Below, one piece after another: positions 1 through 9,446 of a stretch of DNA of 57,793 nucleotides. Position 1 is the stretch's first letter. The number at the start of each line of letters is the position of its first letter. The DNA comes from an uncultured Lamprocystis sp. Its GTDB lineage: Bacteria; Pseudomonadota; Gammaproteobacteria; Chromatiales; Chromatiaceae. The translations under genes and the position numbers were made by a program. The notes under the pieces were generated by a model. It made no database searches and was not told where the DNA came from. It saw only the letters and a program-made list of their open reading frames with translations. The stretch is taken from the NCBI RefSeq assembly GCF_903933125.1, contig NZ_CAIZIZ010000193.1, positions 1-57,793 on the forward strand, in the 5' to 3' direction.

Positions 1-1
1 A

Positions 2-124
2 TCCCAACTCTTCGACGGTTGCCCCAAGGCGCCTCACCGCCCCATCGCGACCGCCATGGGCCGACTGCAACAGGCGTTCACGGACCTCTTCGATCAGGCC
101 AAACTCGCGCCGCTCCAAATTTGA
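2..124 (+). CDS. C-terminal fragment of an unidentified protein, cut by the window edge
   Basis: An open frame runs from the window edge to a TGA at 122-124 and encodes about 40 residues ending in KLAPLQI. Third codon positions are strongly G/C, like the real genes in the window, which favours coding on this strand. The end looks like an amphipathic helix (GRLQQAFTDLFDQAK). The family cannot be recognised from this piece. The opposite strand is also open here and reads a helix-like segment (LIEEVRERLLQ), but it has no ATG or GTG start in this piece and poorer codon bias. Which strand codes is therefore not certain. Confidence 0.42.
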   Translation, partial: SQLFDGCPKAPHRPIATAMGRLQQAFTDLFDQAKLAPLQI

Positions 125-148
125 CGCATGCGCGCAGAAAATTGTTCG

Positions 149-286
149 TCAAGGAACCCTAGACAGGCTCTTAACCGACTGGGTGACGGTCAGCGGGGTT
201 GGGGAGATCTCGCTGACGGCCGCGGCGGTCGCCAGGCCGGCGGCGACGAGCAGGCCGATGAGGGAGCTGAGTAATGGGTGCTTCAT
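149..286 (-). CDS. Small putative exported peptide, 45 aa
   Basis: An ATG at 286 is preceded by a good ribosome-binding site (GCGAGGA, about 6 nt upstream). The peptide begins MKHPLLSSLIGLLVAAGLA, a short basic N-region followed by a hydrophobic core and small residues ending in ATAAA. This is a plausible signal peptide or single membrane anchor. Only about 20 polar residues follow before the TGA at 149. No family is recognised. It could be a real microprotein or the surviving 5' end of a decayed secreted protein gene. The left-edge gene lies on the opposite strand and converges on it. Confidence 0.4.
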   Translation of the reverse strand: MKHPLLSSLIGLLVAAGLATAAAVSEISPTPLTVTQSVKSLSRVP

Positions 287-998
287 GTCTGGTCCTCGCT
301 GGAAGAACGTTCCTGACTCCACTGCAATGCCTGTACGTCAAACCCGCCAGCTGGCGGCAATTCCAAATTTTGGCGACATCGCGCGACACTGGGTGCCAAG
401 ACGTCGCTGTTCTGCGCTGGAACGTTGCAGCAACCCGCGGGTCGGCCCCGCCGCACCCGGCCCGCGACGCGTCGGCGCCCGCGACATGCCCCAGACCAAG
501 ACCAGATCGAGACACCAAGCCTTCATGGAATCCTCCGCAAGAAACAACGGCACAGGCCCGCCGCGACGATCGGTCTTTGGGCTATGCTTATGGGTGACAG
601 CGGAGGCGCCCGCCCAGCGGGTCGTGCGCAAGCTTGCCGCTGACAAACTGCGATCTGGCACCCCGTGGAAGAAACGCAACTCTCATGCCGGCAACGCTGG
701 TGTCTCGGGGCCGCTTTGTGCTTCGACGGACCGTTAAACCTGCACTCTTGGTCGCGCGCTTCGGCCAAGCCGCCAGTGTGCGCCCAAGAGGCTGTCCGCT
801 GCGGACGAGAGCCGTGTCGCGTTCTCCCCGGGTGTCTCCTGCTAGACTTCTGGGTGTTGGCGCCGCTTGCCGGTCGGGGGGATTGGGCGCGGTGCGGCGA
901 TCTGGTCCTGGCCGCGAGTGGGGGGAGTTCGCAGGATGGCGATTGAACCGGCCGTGTTTGAGTTAACGGAGCGGGCGTCGGTGCATAGGATTGGAAAA
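287..998. other. 712-bp non-coding stretch upstream of the pilin cluster
   Basis: No reading frame here has convincing codon use, a ribosome-binding site or recognisable protein features. Bases 352-387 (around CAATTCCAAATTTTGGCG) resemble the outer end of repeat family C seen complete at 38693-38854 and 56588-56746, so part of the gap is repeat debris. The promoter of the downstream pilin operon should lie here, but I could not place convincing sigma70 or sigma54 boxes. Confidence 0.5.
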
Positions 999-1538
999 AT
1001 GAACATGCGAAGGGCCTCGGGTTTTACCCTGGTCGAGATAATGGTCGTCCTGACCATCGCCGTCATCCTGCTGGCGGTGGCCGTACCGAGCTTCCAGAGC
1101 CTTGTCCGCAATGGTCGTCGGGCCGCGCTCACCAACGAGTTCGTCCTGGCCCTGACCTTTGCCAAGAGTGAGGCCGTGAAGCGGGGTGTCCCGGTCACCG
1201 TCTGCAGCCGGGCGACCAATACCACCTGTACCACCGGTGACGGCGCCACGTGGGACAACGGCTGGCTGATCTTTGTCGATAACGATCACGACGGCATCGT
1301 GGACGACGCCGATACGCCTCCGGACTTGGTATTGCGGGCCTTCCCCGCCCTGCCCGACGGGAGTACCTTGCGGGGCGGAGCGAGAAAGCGGGTGACTTTT
1401 CACGGCACCGGCTTCAGTAAGGGCTTCACCGATACCTTTCGCCTCTGCGATCCCCGCGGTACGACTGAGGGCAAAGCTATCGTCCTTTCGAATCAGGGGC
1501 GCGTGAGAACTACCTCCGGGACCACTTTATGTCCATGA
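999..1538 (+). CDS. fimT: GspH/FimT-family minor pseudopilin
   Basis: This is a minor type IV pilin that would be processed by prepilin peptidase PilD and help prime pilus assembly in the inner membrane. The ATG at 999 follows an AGGA about 8 nt upstream and gives a short leader MNMRRASG, then FTLVEIMVVLTIAVILLAV. The Gly-1/Phe+1 cleavage site, Glu+5 and the hydrophobic N-helix are the class signature. The 179-residue protein has the GspH-like region with paired cysteines (VCSRATNTTC) and a C-terminal Cys. It heads the pilin operon and overlaps pilV by 10 nt. GspH of a type II secretion system is the alternative, but the pilVWXY1E neighbours argue for the pilus. Confidence 0.85.
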   Translation: MNMRRASGFTLVEIMVVLTIAVILLAVAVPSFQSLVRNGRRAALTNEFVLALTFAKSEAVKRGVPVTVCSRATNTTCTTGDGATWDNGWLIFVDNDHDGIVDDADTPPDLVLRAFPALPDGSTLRGGARKRVTFHGTGFSKGFTDTFRLCDPRGTTEGKAIVLSNQGRVRTTSGTTLCP

Positions 1539-2074
1539 TCGTATGCGACCGGTCGGATCGTCCCGCACCGGGTGGCGGACTCGGGCTGCGGCAGGCGAGC
1601 GAGCGCGGCTTCAACCTGATTGAAGTGCTGGTCGCCATCGTCGTGCTCGCCATTGGCCTGTTGGGGCTGGCGGGGTTGCAGGCACGCAGCCTGCAAAGCG
1701 GCCACGGCAGCTTCTACCGGACCGTCGCCTCGCAACAGGCCTATGACATCGCCGACCGGATCGCGGCCAATCTGGCCGGGGTCGCTGGGGGCCATTATGA
1801 CAATCTGACGGCGACCATCCCCACCGATCCCAACTGCATGACCGCTGGCTGCACGGCGGCCACCATGGCGTTGACCGATCAATATCAATGGCTGCGGGCC
1901 AACGCTGTCGTGCTGCCGGGAGGTTCCGGCACGGTCCGATGCGTCATCGGCCCCACCGCCGCCTGCGTGACCTACACGGCCGGCTCCAATCGCATCTTCG
2001 AAGTCACCGTCTTCTGGACTGAACGCTTCTGGACTAAACCAACCCAACACTTCGTCACTCGATTTGCACCATGA
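1529..2074 (+). CDS. pilV: Type IV pilus minor pilin PilV
   Basis: A minor pilin of the PilV family, 181 aa, which acts with FimT, PilW, PilX and PilE as a priming complex for pilus extension. After a 26-residue leader the sequence reads GFNLIEVLVAIVVLAIGLL, the prepilin cleavage motif with Glu+5. The following segment GLQARSLQS and the later paired cysteines (NCMTAGC) are typical of PilV. The start overlaps fimT, and the stop overlaps the pilW start as ATGA, so translation is probably coupled. The long leader could mean the true start is a little downstream, but no better start codon is visible. Confidence 0.88.
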   Translation: MSMIVCDRSDRPAPGGGLGLRQASERGFNLIEVLVAIVVLAIGLLGLAGLQARSLQSGHGSFYRTVASQQAYDIADRIAANLAGVAGGHYDNLTATIPTDPNCMTAGCTAATMALTDQYQWLRANAVVLPGGSGTVRCVIGPTAACVTYTAGSNRIFEVTVFWTERFWTKPTQHFVTRFAP

Positions 2075-2883
2075 ATGCCCTCTGTCCACCCCTGACCGCC
2101 CCTGTCCGGCACGCCCGGTTTCAGATGTGTCCTCAGCGCGGTCTGACGCTGGTCGAGATCATGATCGCGCTCGGTCTCGGCCTGTTGCTGATCTCCGCGG
2201 TCGGTGCGGTCTATCTCGGCAGCAACCAGACCTACCGCGCGGCGCAAGACGGCGCGCGCATTCAGGAGGCCGGCCGCTACGCTCTGGACGTGATCGGTCG
2301 CAGCCTGCGTCAGGCCGGCTATGCCTTCGTGACGTCCAACCAATCCGCCGCGATGCCGACATTCGCTGGGATACCGCTTACCGGCACCGATGGTTCTGAC
2401 GGCGCCCCAGATGTCGTCACCACGCAACGCGACATGACGTCCGGCGATCAGTCCTGTGTCGATTCCAGTGGCTCTGGATTCATTCAAGAGAGTTTCAATC
2501 TTGATACGACCAATTTTGAACTGCAGTGCGACGGAACGATCGCCGCCGCTCCCGCCGCGCCAGGGGGCGGGCAGCCACTGCTGGAAGGCGTGGAGGATTT
2601 GCAGTTCCTCTACGGCATCGATACGAATACCGACCAGTCCGCCGACCGCTATGTCGCAGCGCCAGGCAACTGGAACCAAGTCGTCAGCGCGCGCGTTTGC
2701 GTACTGGTCCGCTCAGAAGACCAAGGCAGCGCGCCGTCCCACCAGACCTATTACAATTGCGCCGGGGCCTTGGGCACTGCCGCCACCGATGCTGAGCGCT
2801 TTTCGACGGCGACGGACACGCGTCTGCGGCGTGCCTTTGTGGCCACCTTTACCCTGCGTAACCGCATCACGGTTATCCCCTGA
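2071..2883 (+). CDS. pilW: Type IV pilus minor pilin PilW
   Basis: A 270-residue PilW-family minor pilin. The prepilin motif appears after about 30 residues as RGLTLVEIMIALGLGLLL. It is followed by YLGSNQTYRAAQ and a GRYALDVIGRSLRQAGY block, which is characteristic of PilW. The larger beta-rich C-terminal domain contains several Cys. The start codon overlaps the pilV stop, and the next gene begins 5 nt after its own stop. PilW is needed for surface display of PilY1 in the related Pseudomonas system, which fits pilY1 lying downstream. Confidence 0.88.
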   Translation: MNALCPPLTAPVRHARFQMCPQRGLTLVEIMIALGLGLLLISAVGAVYLGSNQTYRAAQDGARIQEAGRYALDVIGRSLRQAGYAFVTSNQSAAMPTFAGIPLTGTDGSDGAPDVVTTQRDMTSGDQSCVDSSGSGFIQESFNLDTTNFELQCDGTIAAAPAAPGGGQPLLEGVEDLQFLYGIDTNTDQSADRYVAAPGNWNQVVSARVCVLVRSEDQGSAPSHQTYYNCAGALGTAATDAERFSTATDTRLRRAFVATFTLRNRITVIP

Positions 2884-2888
2884 TCGCC

Positions 2889-3455
2889 ATGTCAAAATGC
2901 AGCCCCTCACCAGTCTCCCCTGGCGCGCGCCAGCGCGGCATGGCCCTGATTACCACCTTGATCTTGCTGGTCATGTTGACGATCATCGCCGTGACCGCCG
3001 CGCGCATGGCATCTTTCGAAGAGCGGATGGCCGGCAACATGCGCGACCGGGATGTCGCCCTGCGCGCGGCGGAAATGGGTTTGCGCGATGCGGAGCGGGA
3101 CATCATGAATGCGGGGCCCCCATCTTCTGCCCGCCACATTTCCGGTTGCACCGGATTCACGGCCGATTGTGGGGCTAGCACCATCACATTGAACGACGAC
3201 GGACTCTGCTACGGCGGCTTCGGCGGCTATGCCACCCCCATCTGGCAGACGGCTGGCATCTTGACCGCAGCGCCAAGCGCTCCTTATGGCGCGTTCACGG
3301 GTGCGGCGGCGATCGCCGGGGTGCCGGCACCGCGCTACCTGATCGAATGTATGCCAAAATCGGATGGTTACTATTATCGCATTACAGTGCTCGCGCAGGG
3401 CGCCAAACCCGGTACCGCCCTGATGTTAGAGGAAATGTTCACGCCCGGTGAGTAG
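2889..3455 (+). CDS. pilX: Type IV pilus minor pilin PilX
   Basis: A 188-residue PilX-family minor pilin. The N-terminus has a polar leader, then RGMALITTLILLVMLTIIAV, followed by ERMAGNMRDRDVALRAAEMGLRDAE, the conserved PilX helix (given here only as the start and end of that block). Met at +1 after Gly instead of Phe is normal in this family. It would be processed by PilD and interacts with PilY1. It sits 5 nt after pilW. A 190-bp GC-rich gap separates it from pilY1, longer than the other junctions in this operon. Confidence 0.86.
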   Translation: MSKCSPSPVSPGARQRGMALITTLILLVMLTIIAVTAARMASFEERMAGNMRDRDVALRAAEMGLRDAERDIMNAGPPSSARHISGCTGFTADCGASTITLNDDGLCYGGFGGYATPIWQTAGILTAAPSAPYGAFTGAAAIAGVPAPRYLIECMPKSDGYYYRITVLAQGAKPGTALMLEEMFTPGE

Positions 3456-3558
3456 CCGCGTGGCGCAATGCATGCCGCAGTCGCGGCGTGCCGCCCGCGC
3501 GGGGCCGGTGCGTGGATTCAGCGCGGGGTCGTCCGGCAGCGCAGGGCAGCGCGCCGAG

Positions 3559-3583
3559 CCGGGCCGGGCCGGGCCGGGCCGGC
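3559..3583. repeat. (GGGCC)n microsatellite between pilX and pilY1
   Basis: Four to five tandem GGGCC units lie in the 190-bp pilX-pilY1 spacer. The same frame stays open from inside pilX into pilY1, which creates a spurious upstream extension. The real pilY1 start is at 3646. The pentameric unit would shift any reading frame if its copy number changed, but it lies outside the inferred coding sequences. Confidence 0.6.
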
Positions 3584-3645
3584 GAAGGGTTGGCGTGGAT
3601 CGCCAAGCGTCGATAACTGCTCTGTCGAATACAGAAGGGGCAACC

Positions 3646-6600
3646 ATGAACGTCAAACGCATCCTGCTGGTCTTGCTGTTGGGGCCCTGGTCGATCCCGA
3701 CCTTCGCGGACCTGGCCCTGTCGCAAACTCCGTTGTTCATCTCATCCGTAGACCCGCGCATTCTGCTCCTGATCTCGCGCGATCATCAGCTCTCGATCAA
3801 GGCTTTTACGGACTACACCGACCTCACGGGTGATGCGGTGGTGGACAGCACTTACAACGACCGGGTTGCCTACGACGGCTATTTTGATTTCGGCCGATGC
3901 TATAGCTATGTGAACAATCGGTTCGAGCCGGCTGGCGCTGTCACCACGGGCACGCACCAATGCGATGGCAGCACCTGGAGCGGCAATTTTCTTAATTGGT
4001 CCAGCATGACACGCATGGACCTGCTGCGGAAGAATCTTTATGGCGGTTTTCGCTCGACCGATACGGTGGGCATCGGTTACGAGACGGTGCTGGAGCGCCA
4101 TTTTCTGCCCATGGATGTGCATGCCTTCGTCAAGGTGTATGCCCCGCCCAGCACCGCGACCGCCACGCTGCCGTCCATCCAGTCGCTCACCGGTCGGAGC
4201 GGGCAGACCGCCATCTCCTTGTGCAACGTGACCGACACCACGAGCACTACCCTGACCGGCCAGATGGCCTTTCCCCTGCCGAGTCCGCTGATCAAGGTGG
4301 CGTCAGGCGCTTGGCCGCAATGGGATGCATCGGAGGTGAACGAGTGCGCGGTGAACACCGGCTCCAGCACACAACCCACCGCGCTATTGGACACCTATAA
4401 TGCTCGGGTCCAGGTCTGCGTTGCCGGTAAGTTGGAACGCAACTGCAAGCCTTATACCCACCCGACCACGGCGATACAGACGCTCAAGCCCACCGGGTTG
4501 CTGCAGAAATACGGGGATGTGGATGCCGACCGGCGCTCTCTTTTTGGCCTCATGACCGGCAGTTACGCGGCCAACAAATCTGGCGGAGTGTTACGCAAGA
4601 ATGTGCTGCATATCACCAACAACGCTAATACCAACGTCGCCACCAACGGTGTCTGCGGCAACAACAATACGAACGACGAAGTCGATGTCTGTACCGGCCG
4701 GTTCATCAACCAAGCCGCCACGGATGCAGGGATCATCAATACATTGAATCGGCTGCACATCGCGGGATTTCAGTACAGCGGTTCCGGCACTAACAACAAG
4801 CACAAGTATAGTTGCGACAGCCCAGGGCTCTTGAGTTTTACCAATGGTCAGTGCGTAGACTGGGGAAACCCCTTGGGCGAAATGTATCTCGAGGCCCTGC
4901 GCTACTTTGCCAACGCTGGCGCTACGTCAGCCTTCGATGCTTGGGCCACGTCGCCCAATACCGACGCCACCATCCTAAACTCGCTACCCAAAGTGACCTG
5001 GTCCGATCCGCTGCCCGAGACGGAGTGGTGCGGTCTGTCCAGCATCGTCGTGCTGTCCACGGGGCTCAATTCATTCGATACCGACCAGCTCGCCAGCTTC
5101 ACACCCAGCGGTGGGACGGCGATTGACGCGGCGGCCCTCACCGTGACCGTGGGCGATGCCAGCCATGAGAACGTCAATGGCGGCAGCTATATGATTGGCA
5201 ACCTGATCGGTGGATCTGGTACCGATATAAATCACCAGTGTACCGCCAAGACGGTCAGCGACCTGGCCCATGCGCAGGGCATCTGTCCGGAGGTCCCGAG
5301 CCTCGAAGGGGGCTATGCCATCGCCGGTCTGGCCTACGCACCCAAGACGATCGATCTGCGTCCTGGTTATGCTACGCAGCGCGCCGCCCGCTGGGGCGGT
5401 GCCACGCCGATCAATGCAGACTGGGCGCTGCGCCAGCCGTTCAACACCTATGCGCTGCAACTGGCGGAGACGCTGCCGAGTTTCAGTCCGACCGTCGGCA
5501 CTCGCCGGGTGACCCTGCTGCCGGCCTGCCAAGCGAACAGCACCGCGAGCCCCGGCGTCTGGACGGCCAGCGCGACCGGCTGGCGCAACTGTTCGATGAC
5601 CAACCTGGTCGTCGATATCAACGTGGCGCTACCTGACGACGTGGGCACCGACACCTCAGCAAAGACGAAGACCTGCAGCGGCAATGGCACCAGCGCTCAA
5701 TGCTATACGATTTCTTGGGAAGACTCCACTTGGGGCAACGACTACGATATGGACGGCATCCAGCGACTCGGCTACTGTGTCGGGACGGCTTGCAGCACCT
5801 TCAAGATGCTGTGTCCGATCCATCTCGCGGATAACGTCACGAACGAGGCGTACGCCACGATAGGTCCCTGGACCACCGTTGCAGCGAATGAGATCATGAT
5901 TGCAACCTGCGCGACCCAGGCGCAAGCGGGCCATGCACTCACCTTCGGCTATACAGTCTCGGGGAGCACCAACGACGGCCCCTTTTATCCGATTCTGAGA
6001 CCGGGCAATGCGAACTTCAACGTCGGGTCTGTATTACCAGTCAACGTGACGAACCCGGTCTATACCATATTCACCCAGGGGATCTCCGTCGCGGGGCTCC
6101 TGAAGAATCCACTCTGGTACGCTTCCAAATACGGCGGATTCACCGAGTCCACGCCGGCCGCCGGCACCCCGGCACCCAATGTGACATCGGAATGGGATGC
6201 GGACGCCAATGGCACCCCTGACAACTATTACGAAATACGTGACCCGGCGCAGCTTGCTGCGGCGCTGTCGAACATCTTCGATGCGGCATCCCAACCAGAC
6301 GCCTCGGCGGCCTCGGTCGCGACGAACTCGTCGGACCTGCAGATCGAGAGCCGGGTCTTTCAGGCGAAGTTTTCCAGCGCGGACTGGAGCGGCCAACTGT
6401 TGTCTTACCGGATCATCACTGGGGGGGTCCTGGCGACGCTTCCTGAATGGGATGCGGCCGTCAAGATCAACACCCAGGATCCGACCACCGGTCGAACGAT
6501 CATCACCCGGGGCACGGCGGACGGCATCCCCTTCGTTTATTCAAGCCTGACGGCCGCCCAGCAGGTGTTACTCGACCAGGATGCGGCGGCGGTGACGGAC

Positions 6601-8445
6601 CAGTGCGGCGCAGATCGGGTGGACTTCGTGCGCGGCAGCGCCGCGCGGGAAGGCGCCAACGGGACCTTTACCAACGGATCCTGCACCACGAGCAGGTTTC
6701 GCCAGCGCACCGCCACTCAAGCGGGATCACGGGTCCATTTCCGATTGGGCGACATCGTCGACTCCAATCCGTGGTACGTGGGTGCACCGCGCGCGGGATT
6801 CTCAGACGTTGACTATCCCGGCTACAACGCATTTCGCATGGCCAAGCTCGACCGCAAACCGGTGGTCTATGTGGGGGCCAATGACGGCATGCTGCACGGG
6901 TTCGATGCCTCGTTAACCTTCGATGCAGCGCATCCGGAAGGCGTGCCTACGGCAGCCGCCGGTACGGAGGTGTTGGCCTATGTCCCCACCGCGGTCGTTG
7001 GCAACCTCACCAAACTCACCGCGCAGAACTATAACAAGAACCACCGGTACTTTGTCGATGGTTCGCCGATGGTGGCGGATGCCTATTTCCGCGTTGCGGC
7101 CGACACCGTCGACTGGCGCACCGTATTGATCGGGGCCTTGGGGGGCGGGGGTAAGGGCTACTATGCACTGGATGTCTCAAATCCTGCCACCTTCAGCGAA
7201 GCGCACGCGGCGGACCTGCTGTTGTGGGAATTCGATGAAACGGACATGGGCAACGTCTTTAACTTGCCGCCGGTCAGTGCGCTCACCAAACAGGCGAAGC
7301 AGATTGTGCGTGTCTGTACGGCTGGCGCGTCCGGTGCCGCGGCCTGTACGGACAGCAAGTGGGCGGTCATTCTAGGCAATGGCTATAACAGCCTGGCGGG
7401 CAAGGCCGTACTCTATGTCCTGTTCATTGAAGCTGGTATCGACGGGGTCTGGACTTCCGGTGACTTCGTCAAGCTGGTCGCGGATGCTCCCGTCTCCCCG
7501 GCGACCACCGCCGACAATGGCCTCTCCACGCCAGTCCCCTTCGACAGCAACGGCGACGGTTATGCCGACATCGTCTATGCGGGGGATCTGAAGGGCAACC
7601 TCTGGAAGTTTCTGATCGGGCGCAATGCGAGCGATGCAACGGTGACCGGCGTCCCCGCGACCTGGAAGGTCGCATTCTCCGGCGCCCCGTTGTTTGCGGC
7701 CAAGGATAGCGAGGCGACTCCCGTGGCCCAGCCCATCGTCGGGCCGCCGGAAGTGACCCTGCATCCCAACGGCGGACAGATGGTCCTGTTCGGTACCGGT
7801 AAGTATCTCGAATCGGGCGAGAACACCGCCACCATTGGAGTACAGACTCTGTATGGGATCTGGGACAAGCACGATGGGACGACGACCGTGGGGTTGCGTG
7901 CGTCCGATCTGCTCCGACAAACGGTCACCGAGGTGGCGACATTGGCGGGAGGGAAGTACCGTATCCTCAGCCAACACCCGGTCAACTGGCGCGTCTCCGC
8001 CGGCGCCGCGGCGAACTGTACGACCCCGTGCGCGCCGACGCATCTGGGCTGGTACCTGGATCTGCCGACGAGCAAAGAGCGCAGCACCGGTATCCCGAAG
8101 GTGGTGCGGAAAATGGCCTTCTTCAATACCTTCATCCCTTCAGCCGAGCCCTGCAATGTGGGTGGGACAGGTTGGCTGATGGCCTTGGATTGGCGGACCG
8201 GTGGCTTGATCAACTTCCGGGTATTCGACACGGATGCGAGCGGCGCGATCGGCATCGGCGACATGCTGGTCGGGGGATATAAGGTTGGCGCGGCCCTCGG
8301 GGGCACCACCCTGATCACCGGCACGACCTCAACCTCGGTCGGGGTGGGCGTGTCATCCCTGACCAGCGGCCGGTTGGTGTCGACGCTGATCAACTTCGGT
8401 GAAGTGGTCACCGGCCGCTCCAATTGGCGCGAGATCGTTCAATAG
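3646..8445 (+). CDS. pilY1: Type IV pilus tip adhesin/assembly factor PilY1
   Basis: A 1599-residue PilY1 homologue, a pilus-tip adhesin and modulator of pilus retraction. The ATG at 3646 follows a purine-rich AGAAGGGG and gives a clear signal peptide (MNVKRILLVLLLGPWS, cleavage near TFA-DL). The N-terminal two-thirds are variable and cysteine-containing. The C-terminal third is the PilC/PilY beta-propeller with VVYVGANDGMLHGF. A calcium-binding loop DSNGDGYADIVYAGD starts at residue 1300; in Pseudomonas the equivalent loop controls pilus extension and retraction. The length is larger than the roughly 1160 residues of P. aeruginosa PilY1, as is common in Chromatiaceae-type proteins. An upstream in-frame extension to 3448 is rejected because the signal peptide begins at 3646. 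Confidence 0.9.
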   Translation: MNVKRILLVLLLGPWSIPTFADLALSQTPLFISSVDPRILLLISRDHQLSIKAFTDYTDLTGDAVVDSTYNDRVAYDGYFDFGRCYSYVNNRFEPAGAVTTGTHQCDGSTWSGNFLNWSSMTRMDLLRKNLYGGFRSTDTVGIGYETVLERHFLPMDVHAFVKVYAPPSTATATLPSIQSLTGRSGQTAISLCNVTDTTSTTLTGQMAFPLPSPLIKVASGAWPQWDASEVNECAVNTGSSTQPTALLDTYNARVQVCVAGKLERNCKPYTHPTTAIQTLKPTGLLQKYGDVDADRRSLFGLMTGSYAANKSGGVLRKNVLHITNNANTNVATNGVCGNNNTNDEVDVCTGRFINQAATDAGIINTLNRLHIAGFQYSGSGTNNKHKYSCDSPGLLSFTNGQCVDWGNPLGEMYLEALRYFANAGATSAFDAWATSPNTDATILNSLPKVTWSDPLPETEWCGLSSIVVLSTGLNSFDTDQLASFTPSGGTAIDAAALTVTVGDASHENVNGGSYMIGNLIGGSGTDINHQCTAKTVSDLAHAQGICPEVPSLEGGYAIAGLAYAPKTIDLRPGYATQRAARWGGATPINADWALRQPFNTYALQLAETLPSFSPTVGTRRVTLLPACQANSTASPGVWTASATGWRNCSMTNLVVDINVALPDDVGTDTSAKTKTCSGNGTSAQCYTISWEDSTWGNDYDMDGIQRLGYCVGTACSTFKMLCPIHLADNVTNEAYATIGPWTTVAANEIMIATCATQAQAGHALTFGYTVSGSTNDGPFYPILRPGNANFNVGSVLPVNVTNPVYTIFTQGISVAGLLKNPLWYASKYGGFTESTPAAGTPAPNVTSEWDADANGTPDNYYEIRDPAQLAAALSNIFDAASQPDASAASVATNSSDLQIESRVFQAKFSSADWSGQLLSYRIITGGVLATLPEWDAAVKINTQDPTTGRTIITRGTADGIPFVYSSLTAAQQVLLDQDAAAVTDQCGADRVDFVRGSAAREGANGTFTNGSCTTSRFRQRTATQAGSRVHFRLGDIVDSNPWYVGAPRAGFSDVDYPGYNAFRMAKLDRKPVVYVGANDGMLHGFDASLTFDAAHPEGVPTAAAGTEVLAYVPTAVVGNLTKLTAQNYNKNHRYFVDGSPMVADAYFRVAADTVDWRTVLIGALGGGGKGYYALDVSNPATFSEAHAADLLLWEFDETDMGNVFNLPPVSALTKQAKQIVRVCTAGASGAAACTDSKWAVILGNGYNSLAGKAVLYVLFIEAGIDGVWTSGDFVKLVADAPVSPATTADNGLSTPVPFDSNGDGYADIVYAGDLKGNLWKFLIGRNASDATVTGVPATWKVAFSGAPLFAAKDSEATPVAQPIVGPPEVTLHPNGGQMVLFGTGKYLESGENTATIGVQTLYGIWDKHDGTTTVGLRASDLLRQTVTEVATLAGGKYRILSQHPVNWRVSAGAAANCTTPCAPTHLGWYLDLPTSKERSTGIPKVVRKMAFFNTFIPSAEPCNVGGTGWLMALDWRTGGLINFRVFDTDASGAIGIGDMLVGGYKVGAALGGTTLITGTTSTSVGVGVSSLTSGRLVSTLINFGEVVTGRSNWREIVQ

Positions 8446-8462
8446 GCAGGATCGAGGTCACG

Positions 8463-8981
8463 ATGATGACGCAGCGTAGCAGGTACGGGAGGCCGGGATC
8501 ACGTCCAACGGGGCGCGCGGGATTCACGCTTATCGAGTTGATGGTCACGGTCGCCATCGTCGCCATCCTGGCGGCAGTGGCCATTCCGTCCTATGTCGAG
8601 CAAGTCCGGCGCGGCAACCGCGCCGAGGCCAAGGGGGCGCTGATGGAGGACGCGCAATTCCTGGAGCGGAACTACACGGTGAACAATTGCTATCACCGTA
8701 CGGACGCCCGTTTTTGCACGACGACCGCGGCCGACGTGACCTTGGCCCGCGCGCAATCGCCGGCAACGGGCACGGCGAAATACACCCTCAGCGCCGCGTA
8801 TTCGACACCCTGCACCTTGGTGGGGCAGTGCTTCACCTTATCGGCGGCACCTACCGGGTCCATGACCGGGGATCCCTGTGGTACCTTGACGCTGAATCAA
8901 ACCGGTGTGCAGGGAGCCGGGGATTACGACAAAGATGGGGACACGGACGCGGATGACGTGGCGGCCTGCTGGCAACGATGA
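8463..8981 (+). CDS. pilE: Type IV pilin PilE-like minor pilin
   Basis: A 172-residue pilin. Tandem ATG codons at 8463 and 8466 follow a GAGG ribosome-binding site, and either may be used. After a 19-residue leader comes GFTLIELMVTVAIVAILAAV, the prepilin signature, then IPSYVEQVRRGNRAEAKGAL, typical of PilE encoded beside pilY1. The C-terminal DYDKDGDTDADD is acidic and resembles a calcium-binding loop. Cysteine pairs flank the C-terminal region. It is the last gene of the operon, 17 nt after pilY1. It is more likely a minor pilin than the main fibre subunit, given its position. Confidence 0.87.
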   Translation: MMTQRSRYGRPGSRPTGRAGFTLIELMVTVAIVAILAAVAIPSYVEQVRRGNRAEAKGALMEDAQFLERNYTVNNCYHRTDARFCTTTAADVTLARAQSPATGTAKYTLSAAYSTPCTLVGQCFTLSAAPTGSMTGDPCGTLTLNQTGVQGAGDYDKDGDTDADDVAACWQR

Positions 8982-9440
8982 TCCCGTCCTTGCGGCAGGG
9001 TTCGCAGCGGTGTTGATCCCAACGTGCCAGCGCCGGACGTTGCACGAGCCGCCTCGGCGTGACGTGGGGGAGGTGTTGCGGAGCGTCGCGGCCGAGCATT
9101 TCGCCGCCTCGATCGCCGTCGCCCGCCTGGTCGTGGTGGTCCTGGCGGGCGGGATCTGGGGACTGCTCCAGGCCCTGCGCGAGGGGCCAAACCGGGCAGC
9201 ACCCAGTCCCGCGCGTGCTGGGCGCTGACGGCACTGGCCGGCGGCATTGAACTGTCCATCCTGCGCGGGGGCGTATTCCATCCCCATTACCTGATCCAAC
9301 TCGCCCCGATTCTTGCGATCTTCGCCGCGCCGCTATGCTATCGCGCGCGGCGCGGGCGGGTTCTGCACGGCGCCTTGGCGATCGCGGTGGCACGTCTGGT
9401 TCAGGTCGCGTCGTTCTCGGGGTCGTCGCCTGGCGTTGCC
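8982..9440 (+). pseudogene. Decayed C-terminal remnant of a membrane glycosyltransferase (GT39/ArnT-like)
   Basis: Two frames carry membrane-protein-like sequence in register. The first frame reads FAASIAVARLVVVVLAGGIWG and LREGPNRA and stops near 9228. From about 9217 another frame reads ALTALAGGIELSILRGG then FHPHYLIQLAPILAIFAAPL. The FPHYLIQLAP type of segment is typical of the last transmembrane part of PMT/ArnT-like glycosyltransferases. A frameshift near 9215, the absence of any N-terminal domain, and the run into the antisense Cof gene all point to a dead fragment. The family assignment rests on short motifs only. Confidence 0.45.
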
Positions 9441-9446
9441 GGATAT

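Noticed and set aside
287-998. Several overlapping open frames of 70-180 codons upstream of fimT
   Set aside because: None has a ribosome-binding site, a domain or sensible composition. The region includes repeat C debris.
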